From Sulfitobacter faviae (GTDB taxonomy: Bacteria > Pseudomonadota > Alphaproteobacteria > Rhodobacterales > Rhodobacteraceae), in contig NZ_PGFQ01000002.1 of the NCBI RefSeq assembly GCF_029870955.1, positions 62,001 to 126,000 on the forward strand: a stretch of DNA of 64,000 bases, in the 5' to 3' direction. Under the pieces are notes generated by a model. The model did not search any database and was not told the origin of the DNA. It saw only the letters and a program-made list of their open reading frames with translations. Made by a program: the position numbers and the translations under genes. Shown one piece after another: positions 40,010-50,479 of this stretch (position 1 is its first letter; every line of letters begins with the position of its first letter).

Positions 40010-42073
40010 TTATTCCCAGTTCAGCTTTTCTTCGCGCTGCCAGAACCGAAGTTTGCGGCAGGTCTGAAGGAACGCGTTCGCATTATCGGCAGAGACCTCC
40101 ATCGTCCCTTCGTCCTTCTCAATCCCGGCGGCGTTGAGCAGCGGATCGGCGGCTGTGGTCCAAGCGATGAACTTGTTATGCGCAAAGGCGTCCGAGACGA
40201 AATCCTGCGCCGGTTTGTTCTTGGCGATCTTATCGGCTTTCTCTTCACCGAAGACCAAGGCCACCGCGTCAAAGACCACCGACGGGCCACCGTCGATCTT
40301 CTCATCCGCTTCGCGGGTGCTGCCGTCCGAGAGGGTCACCCCTTGGATATGCGGCGTCACGATGGCGACCATCGCGCCCTCATCGGCAAAGGATTTTTCC
40401 AAGGCTTCCACCACCGAGGCATCCGCGCCTTCGGTCAGGAACAGACCCAACTTGCGGCCCGCGAAGCTGTTCGGCGCGTTCTTCAGAATGCTGAGCGCAT
40501 CCGAGGGCGGCAGATCGGTGATCGGCTCCCGCGCGGGTTTGGCGGGGTCCGGCATCTCGGTCACGCCTAAGCCTTCGGCCACCTGTTTCGCCAGATCGTC
40601 ATGCACGTTCATCAGATGCGAGAGCATCCGCAGGCGAATGCGCTCTTCCTGACATTTCGACAGCTCGAAGGTATAGGCCGCCGCGATATGCTGCTGCTCG
40701 ATCTCGGTCTGGCTGATGTAGAACTGCCGCGCTTGGCTGTAGTGGTCGGCGAATGTCTCGGAGCGCACGCGCTGTTTCGTACCTTCGACCTCTGCCGGGT
40801 AGCTCTGGAAACCAATCTGTGGGTTCTCGCGCGGGCCGCCATCCTCGCCCCAGCTGTTGGGCTCGTAGTTCACGCGGCCCTTGGGGTTGTGCATCGCCAT
40901 ATGCCCGTCTTGCTGGAAGTGGTGGAACGGGCATTTCGGCGCGTTGATCGGGATATGGGTGAAGTTCGGCCCGCCGAGACGCTTAAGCTGCGTGTCGAGG
41001 TAGGAGAAGTTCCGCCCCTGTAGCAGCGGGTCATTCGTGTGGTCGATCCCGCGGACGATGTTCTGGGTGCAAAAGGCCACCTGCTCAGTCTCGGCGAAGA
41101 AGTTGTCGACATTGGCGTCAAGCGTCAGCGTCCCGATGATGCGCACCGGCACCTGCTCTTCGGGGATGATCTTGGTGGCGTCGAGGATGTCGAACTCGAA
41201 GTTATCGGCGAATTCGTCGTCAAAGACCTGAATGCCCAGATCCCACTGCGGGTAGTCGCCCGCGTCGATGGCATCCCACATGTCGCGGCGGTGGAAATCC
41301 GGGTCCGCGCCGTTGATCTTGAGCGCCTCGTTCCAGACCACCGATTGCAGACCCTGCTTGGGCTTCCAGTGGAACTTGACGTAATGCGATTTGCCCTCGG
41401 CATTGACCAGCCGGAAGGTATGCACGCCGAAGCCTTCCATAAAGCGGAAGGAGCGCGGGATCGCCCGGTCGGACATCTGCCACAGCGTCATATGGATCGC
41501 CTCGGGTGAGAGCGAGACGAAATCCCAGAAGTTGTCATGCGCCGACTGGGCCTGCGGGAAGCCACGGTCAGGGGCGGGTTTGACGGAGTGGATGAGATCG
41601 GGGAACTTGATCGCGTCTTGGATAAAGAACACGGGGATGTTGTTGCCGACGAGGTCCCAGTTGCCCTCTTGCGTGTAGAACTTCGTCGCGAACCCGCGCA
41701 CGTCGCGGGCCAGATCGAAAGAGCCCTTGTTGCCTGCCACGGTGGAGAAACGGGTGAAGGTCGGGGTCTTTTCGCCGACGCGCTGGAAGATATCGGCGCA
41801 GGACAGTTCGGGGATCGCTTCCTTTAGCTCGAAATGCCCATGGACGCCGTAGCCGCGGGCGTGAACGACACGCTCTGGAATGCGCTCGTGGTCGAAATGA
41901 AACATCTTCTCGCGGAATACGTGGTCTTCCATCAAGACCGGGCCGCGCGGACCTGCTTTGAGTGAGTTCTGATCATCCGCGATCGGGCCGCCCTGCGCGG
42001 TCGTCATCGTCTTTTCGCGGTCCGTGGTTTGCTGGCGGGGTTCGCCGCCTTTGCCAAGTTCTTTGTCTGTCAT
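40010..42073 (-). CDS. katE: Large-subunit catalase (clade 2, HPII-like)
   Basis: A 687-residue heme catalase that disproportionates hydrogen peroxide. The distal histidine is in [12 protein letters not shown], followed by [37 protein letters not shown] with the distal asparagine. The proximal heme tyrosine lies in [16 protein letters not shown]. About 150 extra C-terminal residues ([20 protein letters not shown] onward) form the flavodoxin-like domain of large catalases. ATG 42071-42073 follows GGAGAAAGATC. It lies 102 bases downstream of the glycosyltransferase gene in the same direction and may be partly co-transcribed with that cassette. Confidence 0.96.
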   Translation of the reverse strand: MTDKELGKGGEPRQQTTDREKTMTTAQGGPIADDQNSLKAGPRGPVLMEDHVFREKMFHFDHERIPERVVHARGYGVHGHFELKEAIPELSCADIFQRVGEKTPTFTRFSTVAGNKGSFDLARDVRGFATKFYTQEGNWDLVGNNIPVFFIQDAIKFPDLIHSVKPAPDRGFPQAQSAHDNFWDFVSLSPEAIHMTLWQMSDRAIPRSFRFMEGFGVHTFRLVNAEGKSHYVKFHWKPKQGLQSVVWNEALKINGADPDFHRRDMWDAIDAGDYPQWDLGIQVFDDEFADNFEFDILDATKIIPEEQVPVRIIGTLTLDANVDNFFAETEQVAFCTQNIVRGIDHTNDPLLQGRNFSYLDTQLKRLGGPNFTHIPINAPKCPFHHFQQDGHMAMHNPKGRVNYEPNSWGEDGGPRENPQIGFQSYPAEVEGTKQRVRSETFADHYSQARQFYISQTEIEQQHIAAAYTFELSKCQEERIRLRMLSHLMNVHDDLAKQVAEGLGVTEMPDPAKPAREPITDLPPSDALSILKNAPNSFAGRKLGLFLTEGADASVVEALEKSFADEGAMVAIVTPHIQGVTLSDGSTREADEKIDGGPSVVFDAVALVFGEEKADKIAKNKPAQDFVSDAFAHNKFIAWTTAADPLLNAAGIEKDEGTMEVSADNANAFLQTCRKLRFWQREEKLNWE

Positions 42074-42175
42074 GATCTTTCTCCACAGCGCCCCCGGAAT
42101 ATAATCGGGAGGATTTGTTGCTAATATGTGGCGGGCCGAGAGGACCGCTCCAGAGCCGGCGGTGATTGCCCGACC

Positions 42176-43218
42176 CTATGAGAGTTCAACCACCCCCGCG
42201 GCGAGGGGTTCCGATGCTTTTGCCGGGCGGGCAGGAAAGTTCTCGCGCGGGGGGAGATCTGCGGCCTCCAATGCGAGGGGAGCGGCTGTCTCACGGACCG
42301 CGGACTTGTCCAAAAAGCCCCGCAGCAGCGCGATATGCGCGGGCAGTTCATCGACCGGAATGCGTTCAGCCTCTGGCACCTGCACCGGCCAGCAGCCCAA
42401 ACCCCCCGGCGCAGTTTCTCCAGCAAGCAGCCCGCATCCGGCAAACAGTCATCGGCCAGATAGCCCGCCCCGCTCAGCCGGTTGCGCAGCGTATCGGCCA
42501 TGCCGCCTGCCGCCCGCCCGACAAGCCTGCAAGAGGCTTCGACCCAGACATCATTCGCGTGATGCACCCGGCGGCCCGCGGCCCGCAGGGCACGGATGAT
42601 CGCGCGGTCCTCGCCACAGGGGATTGGGGCGAAACCGCCGACGGCCTCATAGGCATCGCGGGTGAAGCCAAGGCTGGCCCCGGCGCTTCGCCGTGGCTGC
42701 CTTGCAAATCGGCGCAGTTCGGGGCGTGCCGCGCGTAGAGCGTGAGCACCAAGCGGCGGTAAGTCATTTCATGGGCCTCAAGCATTGGGTCTTGCTGCGC
42801 CAAACAGGCGGCCTCTTCGGGTTCAGCGTGACCCTGCCGCAGAGGGCGTCAAAGCGTTGGAGGTGGTGAATGCTGCGCGCGACCCAATCGGGGCTGACGC
42901 GGCAATCGGCATCGGTGGTCAGGATCTGGCGCAGATGAGGCATCTGTTCCAAGGCCACGGCGCAGCCCTTCCGCCGTGCCGCGCCGACCCCCATTCCGGG
43001 GGGAAGGTGAGATCGAGCACGGTGAGGTCGATGCCAAGCCGCCCCGCCGCCGCCGTGGCGATCTTGGCGGTGTCGTCATCGGTGTTGTTCACCACAAGGA
43101 TTACGTGGACACGGTCGTTGCACTGGGGGGCAAGGGCGGTGAGGCAATCGCCGATCCGCTCCGCCTCGTTCCGGGCGGGGATGATGATTGCGGTGTCTTT
43201 CCAGCGCTCGAAACTCAT
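42176..43218 (-). CDS. Family 2 glycosyltransferase of the PIG-L cassette, four apparent frameshifts
   Basis: About 348 residues after adding one base at each of four G/C runs (42998-43003, 42819-42821, 42678-42681, 42402-42407). Read through, it gives a GT2 N-terminus (AIIIPARNEAERIGDCLTAL), the metal-binding TTDADCRVSPDWV, then GASLGFTRDAYEAVGGF and PCGEDRAIIRALRAAGRRV, and ends GVVELS. Its ATG overlaps the methyltransferase stop (ATGA, 43215-43218). No long hydrophobic tail is seen, so it is probably cytoplasmic. It would transfer a sugar in a pathway shared with the three upstream genes. Acceptor and donor unknown. Confidence 0.82.
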
Positions 43219-43777
43219 CTGTCACCCTCCGGAAAGGCGCGGTCGATGCGGTAGTCCTCGGTCGCGCTGACGCAGGTGAAGGCATGGGTGTCGAGCGCCT
43301 TGGCAAAGCCGTTCAGCGCCTCCTCCCCTTGCAACGGATTGCCGGTGTCACCGCGCCAAGTCACGCAGATGATCTCGGCCTTCGGCCAGCGGGTCGCGAT
43401 GTCGGTCGCCAGTTGGTCCAGCCCCGCATGATCCAGAAAATAGAGCACTTCGGAGAGGATCAGCAGATCGAAGTCCCCTCGGGCAGGGGGCCGGGATAGA
43501 ACCCTTGGACGAAGCGCCCCTCCGGCACCGCTTTGCGCGCGGCGGTCAGGGCGCTGGCGACCGCATCCATCCCGGTATAGCGCGCGCAGATGTCGATCAG
43601 GTGGCGTGCCAATTGACCATTGCCGCAGCCGAGTTCAAAGGCCGAGCGGTAGCCATCCTGCGAAAGCGCCGCCCGCGTCGCGGCGAATTTGGCCTGCTCA
43701 TAGGCGCTATGTTCGAACCCCCAAGGATCGCTCGTCTCGGCATAGAGACCTTGAAGATGATCCAACCCCACACCCAT
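43215..43777 (-). CDS. NodS-like SAM-dependent methyltransferase, apparent frameshift
   Basis: About 187 residues. The SAM-binding motif is FELGCGNGQLARHL near residue 47, preceded by LYAETSDPWGFEHSAYEQAKFAAT, the NodS-type entry sequence. The frame breaks at a four-C run (43475-43478); one extra base yields PLPEGDFDLLILSEVLYFLD, the normal motif IV/V region. ATG 43775-43777 overlaps the PIG-L stop (TGATG). NodS N-methylates a deacetylated chitooligosaccharide, a striking parallel with a deacetylase next door. The methyl acceptor here is unknown. Confidence 0.87.
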
Positions 43778-44475
43778 CACGGCATCCTCCAAAAAATTTC
43801 GTCTTGCTGCGCGAAGAGGTTGATCATCGACTCGGGCAGAACGAACCCCTCGGGATCGTCTTGCACGACTTGGCCAAGCTGGCTGCGATGCGCGCGGATC
43901 GCAGCACTCTTGGCGTCGCGATAGGCGGCGGTGTCGAGGGTCAGGGGGGCGTAGCCTGCTGTGTTCTCGGCGAAGTTCGGATCATCGAAACGGCTCCACA
44001 CCGGATAGCTATGAAAATGCAGATCGGGGCGCTGCGCGCGCAGGCCGTCGGCCAGTGACGCGGTGGTTTTATGGTCGCAGTGTTTGTCCTCGCGGGCCGG
44101 GACGAAGATGTGACGTGCCGTTTGCGCGTCGATCACCTGCATCAGCTCGGTCAGGATGGCGTCGGCAGGCACCTCGTGCAATTGGCTGTCGGGATGGCCG
44201 AGCCATGTCAAATCCGCCGCGCCGCCACCAAGGAGATCGAGCGCCTCTGCCAATTCCGCGCGCCGCGTCTCGGCCAATCGGGCCGGGGGCCATGCGCGGG
44301 AACCGGGGTGGCTTGCGCCGCCATCGGTCAGGCAGATGACATGCGCCCCGGCCCCTGCGAAAGCGCGGGCCAAAAGACCGCCGCAGCCGAGTGTTTCGTC
44401 GTCCGGGTGCGGCGCCAGTACCACGATCTTTTCGCGGCCCGACAGAGCCTCGGCGAGGGGGGCGTTATGGCTCAT
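43777..44475 (-). CDS. PIG-L family N-deacetylase
   Basis: A 232-residue zinc-dependent deacetylase of the LmbE/PIG-L family. Zinc and catalytic residues lie in APHPDDETLGCGG near residues 21-33 and HCDH near residue 129 (AREDKHCDHKTT). Family members remove acetyl from N-acetylglucosamine linked to inositol, thiols or lipids. ATG 44473-44475 overlaps the acyl-CoA dehydrogenase-like stop (ATGA), so a start at 44490 is less likely. Its stop overlaps the methyltransferase start. An N-acetylated amino-sugar conjugate is the probable substrate. Confidence 0.92.
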   Translation of the reverse strand: MSHNAPLAEALSGREKIVVLAPHPDDETLGCGGLLARAFAGAGAHVICLTDGGASHPGSRAWPPARLAETRRAELAEALDLLGGGAADLTWLGHPDSQLHEVPADAILTELMQVIDAQTARHIFVPAREDKHCDHKTTASLADGLRAQRPDLHFHSYPVWSRFDDPNFAENTAGYAPLTLDTAAYRDAKSAAIRAHRSQLGQVVQDDPEGFVLPESMINLFAQQDEIFWRMP

Positions 44476-45559
44476 CCAAAGACACCCCAAACCGTCTGGT
44501 CACTCGAAAGCGCATGGCGAGCGGCGCGTTGTAGGAAGGCGTCGCGCGCGGCTTGGCGCAGATAGACCGAAAGATCGCGCGCCATGCGGCCCGTCTCGGA
44601 GGTTCCGGTGAAATGGCGCAACCCGAGGCTTTGCTCCACCGCTTTGATCGCGTCGAGGGCGACCTCCTCGGTATAAATCCGCGCGGCGATGGCGGTGCTG
44701 ACGAGGGTCTCCTCCGCGCGGTCATCCGCATCGGCGAGAGCGGCGCGTTCGACCAATGCCATACCAGCCCAGACCCGCATCAGCACCTGCATCAGGCGGC
44801 TCAATTGGGCCTCGGCCTCAAGCCGGTCCATGTCCCGCAGCGCAGTGGCTGCCGCATCAATCAACCCCGCCGCGGCGCCCGCCTGAAGCGCTGCGATCCG
44901 CCAGACGCCGCCGACGAAATGCGGCTCTTTCAGATAGTCGCCGGGGGCGCCGATAAGCGCGTCATCCTCAAGAGGCAGGCCGGAAAAATCATAGGTCCCC
45001 GAGGCCGTTGCCCGCATCCCCAGCATGTCCCATTGCGAGGCATCGCCGCGGGCGGGGTCGGTCACATCGATCAGCGCAAGCTGCACCTCGGGGCCGGAAT
45101 TGAGCGAGACGAGCGTATGGGTCACAGTGCCGAGGCCGGAAGCGAAGATCTTCTCACCCTTCAAAACACCCTTTTCGGAACGCGCCGGATTGCTGCCATC
45201 GGCCCCCAAACGCCCAGAAGCCCGCCCTGCCGGATCACCTGTTTCGCCCGCTCCGCCTGCGCCGCACTGCCGTATAGGCGGATCAGGCGCAGCGCGTTGA
45301 CGTGGCCCTCCCATAAACGGCCGACGCTGAGGTTGGCGGCACCGATCTGCATCAGCGCATGGGCGGTGCGCAAAGGGGCCGTGGCGCCATCTTCCAGCAT
45401 CAGCCCCGCGTCACGCAGAATGTCGATAGAGCCGCTGATGGGGGCGGCGCCCGCCTCCTCGGCCCGTGCCGCGTGGCGCAGGGCCTTTCGAGCAGATTGC
45501 GAAAGGATATCCCTTTGCGACTGGGGCGGAAAAGGGTCGAAACGCGGCGCACTGTTCAT
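44472..45559 (-). CDS. Acyl-CoA dehydrogenase-like flavoprotein of the PIG-L cassette, apparent frameshift
   Basis: About 362 residues after adding one base at a five-C run (45201-45205), which joins RQGGLLGVWG to ADGSNPARSEKGVLKGEKIFASG. The middle beta domain (KGEKIFASGLGTVTHTLV, WDMLGMRATASGTYDFSGL) and C-terminal helical domain follow the acyl-CoA dehydrogenase fold. I cannot identify the usual catalytic glutamate with confidence. It resembles the divergent dehydrogenase/hydroxylase branch as much as beta-oxidation enzymes. It is first in a four-gene unit whose members all overlap by stop/start codons. Substrate unknown. Confidence 0.82.
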
Positions 45560-45673
45560 GGCAGTGCCCGACAGCCGCGCAAGGATACACCTTTGAGATC
45601 AAGCGTCACGATACTGCCCCCCATTCGTGAAACGGGCAGCCTACGCGCGTGGCAGCACTGCCTTCGGGAGTGC

Positions 45674-45699
45674 AACCGTTCAACTTGTCTCTTGGTTCC
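45674..45699 (-). promoter_or_regulatory. EcfG-like site before the acyl-CoA dehydrogenase/PIG-L cassette
   Basis: On the minus strand GGAAC (45695-45699) is followed after 17 bases by GGTT (45674-45677), one mismatch from the alphaproteobacterial EcfG consensus. The first gene of the cassette starts 115 bases downstream. Suggestive because a perfect site occurs at 15925 and a catalase gene ends this run of genes. Confidence 0.4.
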
Positions 45700-45732
45700 C
45701 GCCTACGTTGCAACCGCGGCGGGGGGCGGATG

Positions 45733-46361
45733 TCAGCCCTCGGGAATCTCGCCCATCACCTTGGGCACATGGTAGCCCTTTTGCACCGCATCTCGCGCGC
45801 GCAGGCGCTGATACCACGCACGCACATTGGGATAGTCGGCAAGGTCGATCTGCTGCCATTCATAGCGCGACACCCAAGGCCAGCAGGCCATATCCGCGAT
45901 GGAATATTCGCCGCAAATGTGGTCCCGCCCCTCAAGCTGTTTGTCGAGCACGCCGTAAAGCCGTTTGACCTCAGCCCCGAAACGCTCTTCGGCATAGGCC
46001 GCCTTGCCGGGGTTGAAATGCAAGAAGTGATGCGCCTGCCCGGCCATGGGCCAAAGCCGCCCATCTGCCACATCAACCATTGCATCACCTCGGCCCGCCC
46101 GGCCTGACCCTCGGGCAGGAAACGGCCATATTTCTCGGCGAGGTAGATCATGATCGCGCCGGATTCCATCAGGCTTACCCCAGTGTCATGGTCCACGATG
46201 GCGGGGATTTTATTGTTGGGGCTGATCTTTAGAAACTCGGGCGCGTGCTGCTCATCCTTGCCGATGTTGATGGCGTGCACATTGTAGTCGATTCCCAATT
46301 CTTCGAGCAGGATCGAGACCTTGCGGCCGTTGGGGGTGGTCCATGTGTAGAAATCAATCAT
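45733..46361 (-). CDS. Glutathione S-transferase family protein (YfcG/GstB-like), apparent frameshift
   Basis: About 209 residues. The N-terminal thioredoxin-like domain begins [23 protein letters not shown] and carries [11 protein letters not shown] and the glutathione-binding [16 protein letters not shown]. The C-terminal helical domain has [15 protein letters not shown]. The frame breaks at a three-G run (46048-46050); one base restores [21 protein letters not shown]. The TTPNGRK active-site segment is typical of nu-class YfcG-like enzymes, which reduce disulfides with glutathione. It stands alone, divergent from pncC. Confidence 0.92.
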
Positions 46362-46496
46362 CGCTTCGGTCCCATATGCAGAGGTGCGTTTCGGTTTCTT
46401 GCAATGTTAAGCAGGCGGTTTGCGGCGGGTCAACGCAAGGAACCACAGCGGCCTGCGGGGGTTTTGCTTAACAAGGCACCAATTTGCGGAGCGAAG

Positions 46497-47000
46497 ATGC
46501 AGAACAGTGACCCCCTAGCGCAGCCCGACATCGCAGATCGCGCGAAATCCGTTTTGGAAGTGCTTTGCGACCGCGACATTCACATCGCCACGGCGGAAAG
46601 CTGCACCGGCGGGCTGGTCGCCGCGTTGCTGACGGATATTGAAGGGTGCTCCCACGCGTTCGAGCGGGGTTTCGTCACCTATACGGATCAATCCAAGCAT
46701 GAGCTGTTGGGCGTCGATCGGGCGCTTTTGGACCGCTGCGGCGCGGTTTCGCGCCCCGTGGCGATTGCAATGGCCGAAGGCGCGCAGGACCGTTCCGGCG
46801 CGCAGATTGCCGTCTCGACCACCGGGTTCGCCGGGCCGGGCAGCGCCGAGGATGAAGAGGGGCTTGTGCATTTTGCGCTTGCACGCGAGGGGTGTAACAC
46901 GGTTCATCGGGCCGAGTCCTTTGGTGCCATTGGCCGGGATGCGATCCGGCAGCGATGCCTTGAAACGATTTTGGATATGTTGGAGGAGAGCCTGACGTGA
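46497..47000 (+). CDS. pncC: CinA-family nicotinamide-nucleotide amidase
   Basis: A 167-residue stand-alone CinA C-terminal domain. It has the active-site segment HIATAESCTGGLVAALLTDIEGCSHAFERGFVTYTDQSK (catalytic Ser near residue 35) and STTGFAGPG near residue 101. PncC deamidates nicotinamide mononucleotide to nicotinate mononucleotide, recycling NMN from DNA ligase. ATG 46497 was chosen because the upstream frame to 46245 has no family similarity. Its TGA overlaps the GTG start of nadE (GTGA, 46997-47000), tying two steps of NAD synthesis together. Confidence 0.93.
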   Translation: MQNSDPLAQPDIADRAKSVLEVLCDRDIHIATAESCTGGLVAALLTDIEGCSHAFERGFVTYTDQSKHELLGVDRALLDRCGAVSRPVAIAMAEGAQDRSGAQIAVSTTGFAGPGSAEDEEGLVHFALAREGCNTVHRAESFGAIGRDAIRQRCLETILDMLEESLT

Positions 47001-49057
47001 GCAAAAGCCAAGCCGCCGCCTTTACCGCCTACCACCGTCATGGCTTTGTCCGGGTGGCGACCTGCACGCCGCATGTGCGGCCCGCCGATGTGGCTTTCAA
47101 CCGCGACAGCCTGCTGGACGAAATGCGCCGGGCCGATGCGGCGCGGGTGGATTTGCTGGTTTGCCCCGAACTGTCACTCTCGTCCTACGCCATCGACGAT
47201 CTCCACATGCAGGATGCCCTGTTAACGGCGGTGGAAGAGGCGCTTGGTGACCTGATCGAGGCCAGCGCCGAGATGACCCCGTGATCCTGCTCGGCGCGCC
47301 ACTGCGCCGTGAGGGGCGGCTTTACAATTGCGCCATTGCCATTTCACGCGGGCAGGTGCTCGGCGTGGTGCCGAAGTCCTACCTGCCCAATTACCGCGAG
47401 TTCTATGAGAAACGCTGGTTCGCCCATGGCCGTGACACCGGCGGAGAGATCACCGTCGCGGGCCGGCGAGTGCCTTTTGGCGATGACCTGATTTTCGAGG
47501 CGACGGACCTGCCCGGTCTGATTTTCCATGCCGAGATTTGCGAAGACCTCTGGACGCCGGCGCCGCCCTCGGCGGATGCGGCTCTCGGGGGCGCCTTGAT
47601 CCTCGCCAATCTCTCGGCGTCCAATATCGTGATCGGCAAATCCTCTGACCGTCACCTGCTGTGCCGGTCGCAATCCATGCGCGCCTTCGCGGCCTATGTG
47701 TACTCCGCCGCCGGGCCGGGGGAGAGTACGACCGATCTGGCGTGGGACGGGCAGGGGATGATCCATGAGTTGGGCGATCTTCTGGCCGAATCCACCCGTT
47801 TCCCGCTGGAGCCGGAGCTGACCATCGCCGATGTAGATTGCGGGCGTATCCAGTCTGAGCGGATGCGAACGGGCAGTTTCCATGACGCCGCGCGGCACCG
47901 CGCGCCGGAATTCCGCCGGGTGACCTTTGCCCATCAACCGCATCACGAGAACGCCGGGCTGATCCGCCCGTGCGTCGTTTCCCCTATGTGCCGAACCGCG
48001 AAAGCCATCTTGACCAAGATTGCTATGAAGCGTTCAATATTCAGGTCGAAGGGCTACGCCGCCGCTTTGAGGCGACCAAGGGCAAGACCATGGTCATCGG
48101 CATTTCCGGCGGGTTGGATTCGACCCATGCGCTGATCGTGGCGGCAAAAGCCTGTGACCGTATGGGCATCCCGCGCGACCGGATCCTCGGCTTTACCATG
48201 CCGGGTTTCGCCACCTCCGAGGGCACCAAATCCAACGCGTGGAAATTGATGCAGGCCATGGGGATCACCGCGGATGAGATCGACATTCGCCCCGCCGCCC
48301 GGCAGATGCTTGAGGATATGGATCACCCCTTCTCGGACGGGGAGCCGGTCTATGACATCACCTTTGAAAACGTCCAAGCCGGGCTGCGCACCGATTATCT
48401 CTTCCGGCTCGCCAACCAGCGGCAGGGCTTTGTCATCGGCACCGGCGATCTGAGCGAATTGGCGCTTGGCTGGTGCACCTATGGCGTGGGCGACCAGATG
48501 AGCCACTATGCCGTGAACACCGGCGTCCCGAAAACGCTGATCCAGTATCTCATCCGTTGGGCCACCCGCTCGGGCCAGTTTGACGCTGAGACGGACAAGG
48601 TCTTGCAAGCCATTCTGGACACCGAAATTTCGCCCGAACTGGTGCCCGCGGGCGAAGATGAAGAGATTCAAAGCACCGAGTCGATGATCGGCCCCTATGA
48701 GCTGAACGACTTCTTTCTCTTCCACACCATGCGCTACGGGCTCGCCCCGTCAAAAGTGGCCTTTCTGGCCTGGCACGCTTGGCATGATGTCGAGGTAGGG
48801 CGCTGGCCCGAGGGCTTTCCGCAGGGCAAACGCAACGCCTATGATCTGGAGACGATCCGCCACTGGCTCGAAAAATTTCTGCACCGCTTCTTTGCCACCA
48901 GCCAGTTCAAGCGCTCGGCCCTGCCGAATGGGCCCAAGGTCAGCGCCGGGGGGCATTGTCGCCGCGCGGGGACTGGCGCGCCCCGTCGGACTCCGTTGCC
49001 ACCCCGTGGCTGGAAGAGCTGCGCAGCAACGTGCCAGAGAGCTGGCCCCAGAGCTAA
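46997..49057 (+). CDS. nadE: Glutamine-dependent NAD+ synthetase, three apparent frameshifts
   Basis: About 687 residues after adding one base at each of three runs (47277-47280, 47967-47969, 48948-48953). The N-terminal nitrilase-type glutaminase has its triad in CPELSLSSY (Glu), [18 protein letters not shown] (Lys) and [10 protein letters not shown] (Cys). The synthetase domain has the P-loop [11 protein letters not shown] and [16 protein letters not shown]. It converts nicotinate adenine dinucleotide to NAD+ using ammonia from glutamine. The repaired ending [15 protein letters not shown] has its stop at 49055-49057. Coupled to pncC. Confidence 0.93.
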
Positions 49058-49063
49058 GCCGCG

Positions 49064-50284
49064 CTATTCCTCGCGGCTCAGCTCGCCTTCGACAAAGTTG
49101 GGGGTTAGCGGCGGTGCCGCGTGACGCTCTTGGGTTTCGGGATCGCTGCGCAGGGTCATGCGCAGCAGCCCCCATGCCACGATGGTCAACTGAAAGCCGC
49201 CAAGCGCCAGTGGCAGGCCCCGCGGCCCGAGTGTATCCAGCAGCACACCCGCCAGCAGCGGCCCGATCGCGGCGCCAATCCCTTGCATCAGCACCAGCCC
49301 GCCCGAGACGGCCACCACCGCCGAGCCGGGGGCGCGGTCGTTGACATGGGCGATGACGATGGATTGCGCGGGCAGAACCAGCCCGCCAATGGCAAAGCCC
49401 AGCACCAGCAGCATCGACCCCGAAGGCGCGGGGATCGGCAGGGTCAGCATCATCAAAGCACCGCCCGCCGCGGCCAGTCCTACGCCCAAGCCCCGGCGGC
49501 TCATCCGGTCGGAAACCCAGCCCAACGGGAATTGCAGCATCAGCCCGCCAATGGTGAAGGCCGCGATCAGCAGGGCGATGCGCGATTGGGTATAGCCCAT
49601 CTCCTGTGCGAAGAGCGGTGCCAGCCCGTAGAACGTCCCGATAGAGGCCCCGACCAGCCCTGCACTGACCGCCCCGTAGGGCGACAGCCCCCACAGTCGG
49701 CGCAGCGACGGCGGCTCCTGCGCGCCTTCCGAGCGCGGCCCCTCTACACGGCTAAGCGAAATTGGCACCAGCGACAGCGACATCACGATGGAGACGAGCA
49801 CGAAGAGGATGAACTCAGCCGGATCCCCGAGGTTCAGCAGGAACTGCCCCGCCGCGCCTGAGGCCATGCCGACCATGCCGTAGACCGCGAGCAATTTGCC
49901 CCGCTGCGCGGAACTGACCGAAGCGTTGAGCCAGCTTTCCGTCACGATGATCAACCCGGCAAAAGCGAACCCGGTCAGGCAGCGCACGGCGATCCAGACC
50001 CAAGGGTCGATGAAAGCCAAATGCATCAGCGCCGCCGCCGACGCGACAGAGGCGAGTGCGGCAAAGGTGCGGATATGGCCCACCCCGCTGATCAGCCGGG
50101 GTGCCACGAAGGAGCCCACGCTCAACCCCGCGAAAAAACCCGACATAATAAGGCCGGTGGTCGCCCCGCCAAACCCTTCAAGCCCCGCGCGCACGGCCAA
50201 AAGCGTGCCCTGCAACCCGTTGCTCATCTGCAAAAGCGAAAAGCCCAGTAGCAGTGTCGCCAGTGGTAGAACCGTCGCGCGCAT
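49064..50284 (-). CDS. Major facilitator superfamily transporter (YcaD-like)
   Basis: A 406-residue membrane protein with about twelve hydrophobic segments and a central cytoplasmic loop ([25 protein letters not shown], about residues 185-210). The first-loop segment [27 protein letters not shown] and later [15 protein letters not shown] carry MFS-type motifs. It is convergent with nadE, which ends seven bases away, and has no operon partner. Substrate not predictable. Confidence 0.9.
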   Translation of the reverse strand: MRATVLPLATLLLGFSLLQMSNGLQGTLLAVRAGLEGFGGATTGLIMSGFFAGLSVGSFVAPRLISGVGHIRTFAALASVASAAALMHLAFIDPWVWIAVRCLTGFAFAGLIIVTESWLNASVSSAQRGKLLAVYGMVGMASGAAGQFLLNLGDPAEFILFVLVSIVMSLSLVPISLSRVEGPRSEGAQEPPSLRRLWGLSPYGAVSAGLVGASIGTFYGLAPLFAQEMGYTQSRIALLIAAFTIGGLMLQFPLGWVSDRMSRRGLGVGLAAAGGALMMLTLPIPAPSGSMLLVLGFAIGGLVLPAQSIVIAHVNDRAPGSAVVAVSGGLVLMQGIGAAIGPLLAGVLLDTLGPRGLPLALGGFQLTIVAWGLLRMTLRSDPETQERHAAPPLTPNFVEGELSREE

Positions 50285-50479
50285 GATGTCCCCTTGGTCT
50301 TCGATCCGGCTTGGGCCAGAATATGTGCGGCGGAAACGGAATTTCTAGTAATCAACCCCATTGCCCTTCCACCGGGCAGACTTCCGCGCCATAGTGATAG
50401 CAGCCAGCGGCCCCTTCGGGGAATGCCCAGCCAGTGATCAAGCAGAATTGACGTGCCTTTTTGGGGCCGATGCTCAATT

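Noticed and set aside
46439..46463. GGAAC-N16-GGTT before pncC as an EcfG promoter
   Set aside because: One mismatch in the -10 box, inside a G-rich run whose length may itself be wrong. Such matches are expected by chance at this base composition.
42176..49057. Programmed ribosomal frameshifting or genuine pseudogenes in the PIG-L cassette and nadE
   Set aside because: No slippery heptamer with a downstream pseudoknot recurs. Four breaks in one gene and three in nadE, all missing one G/C, fit sequence error far better than programmed shifts or decay.
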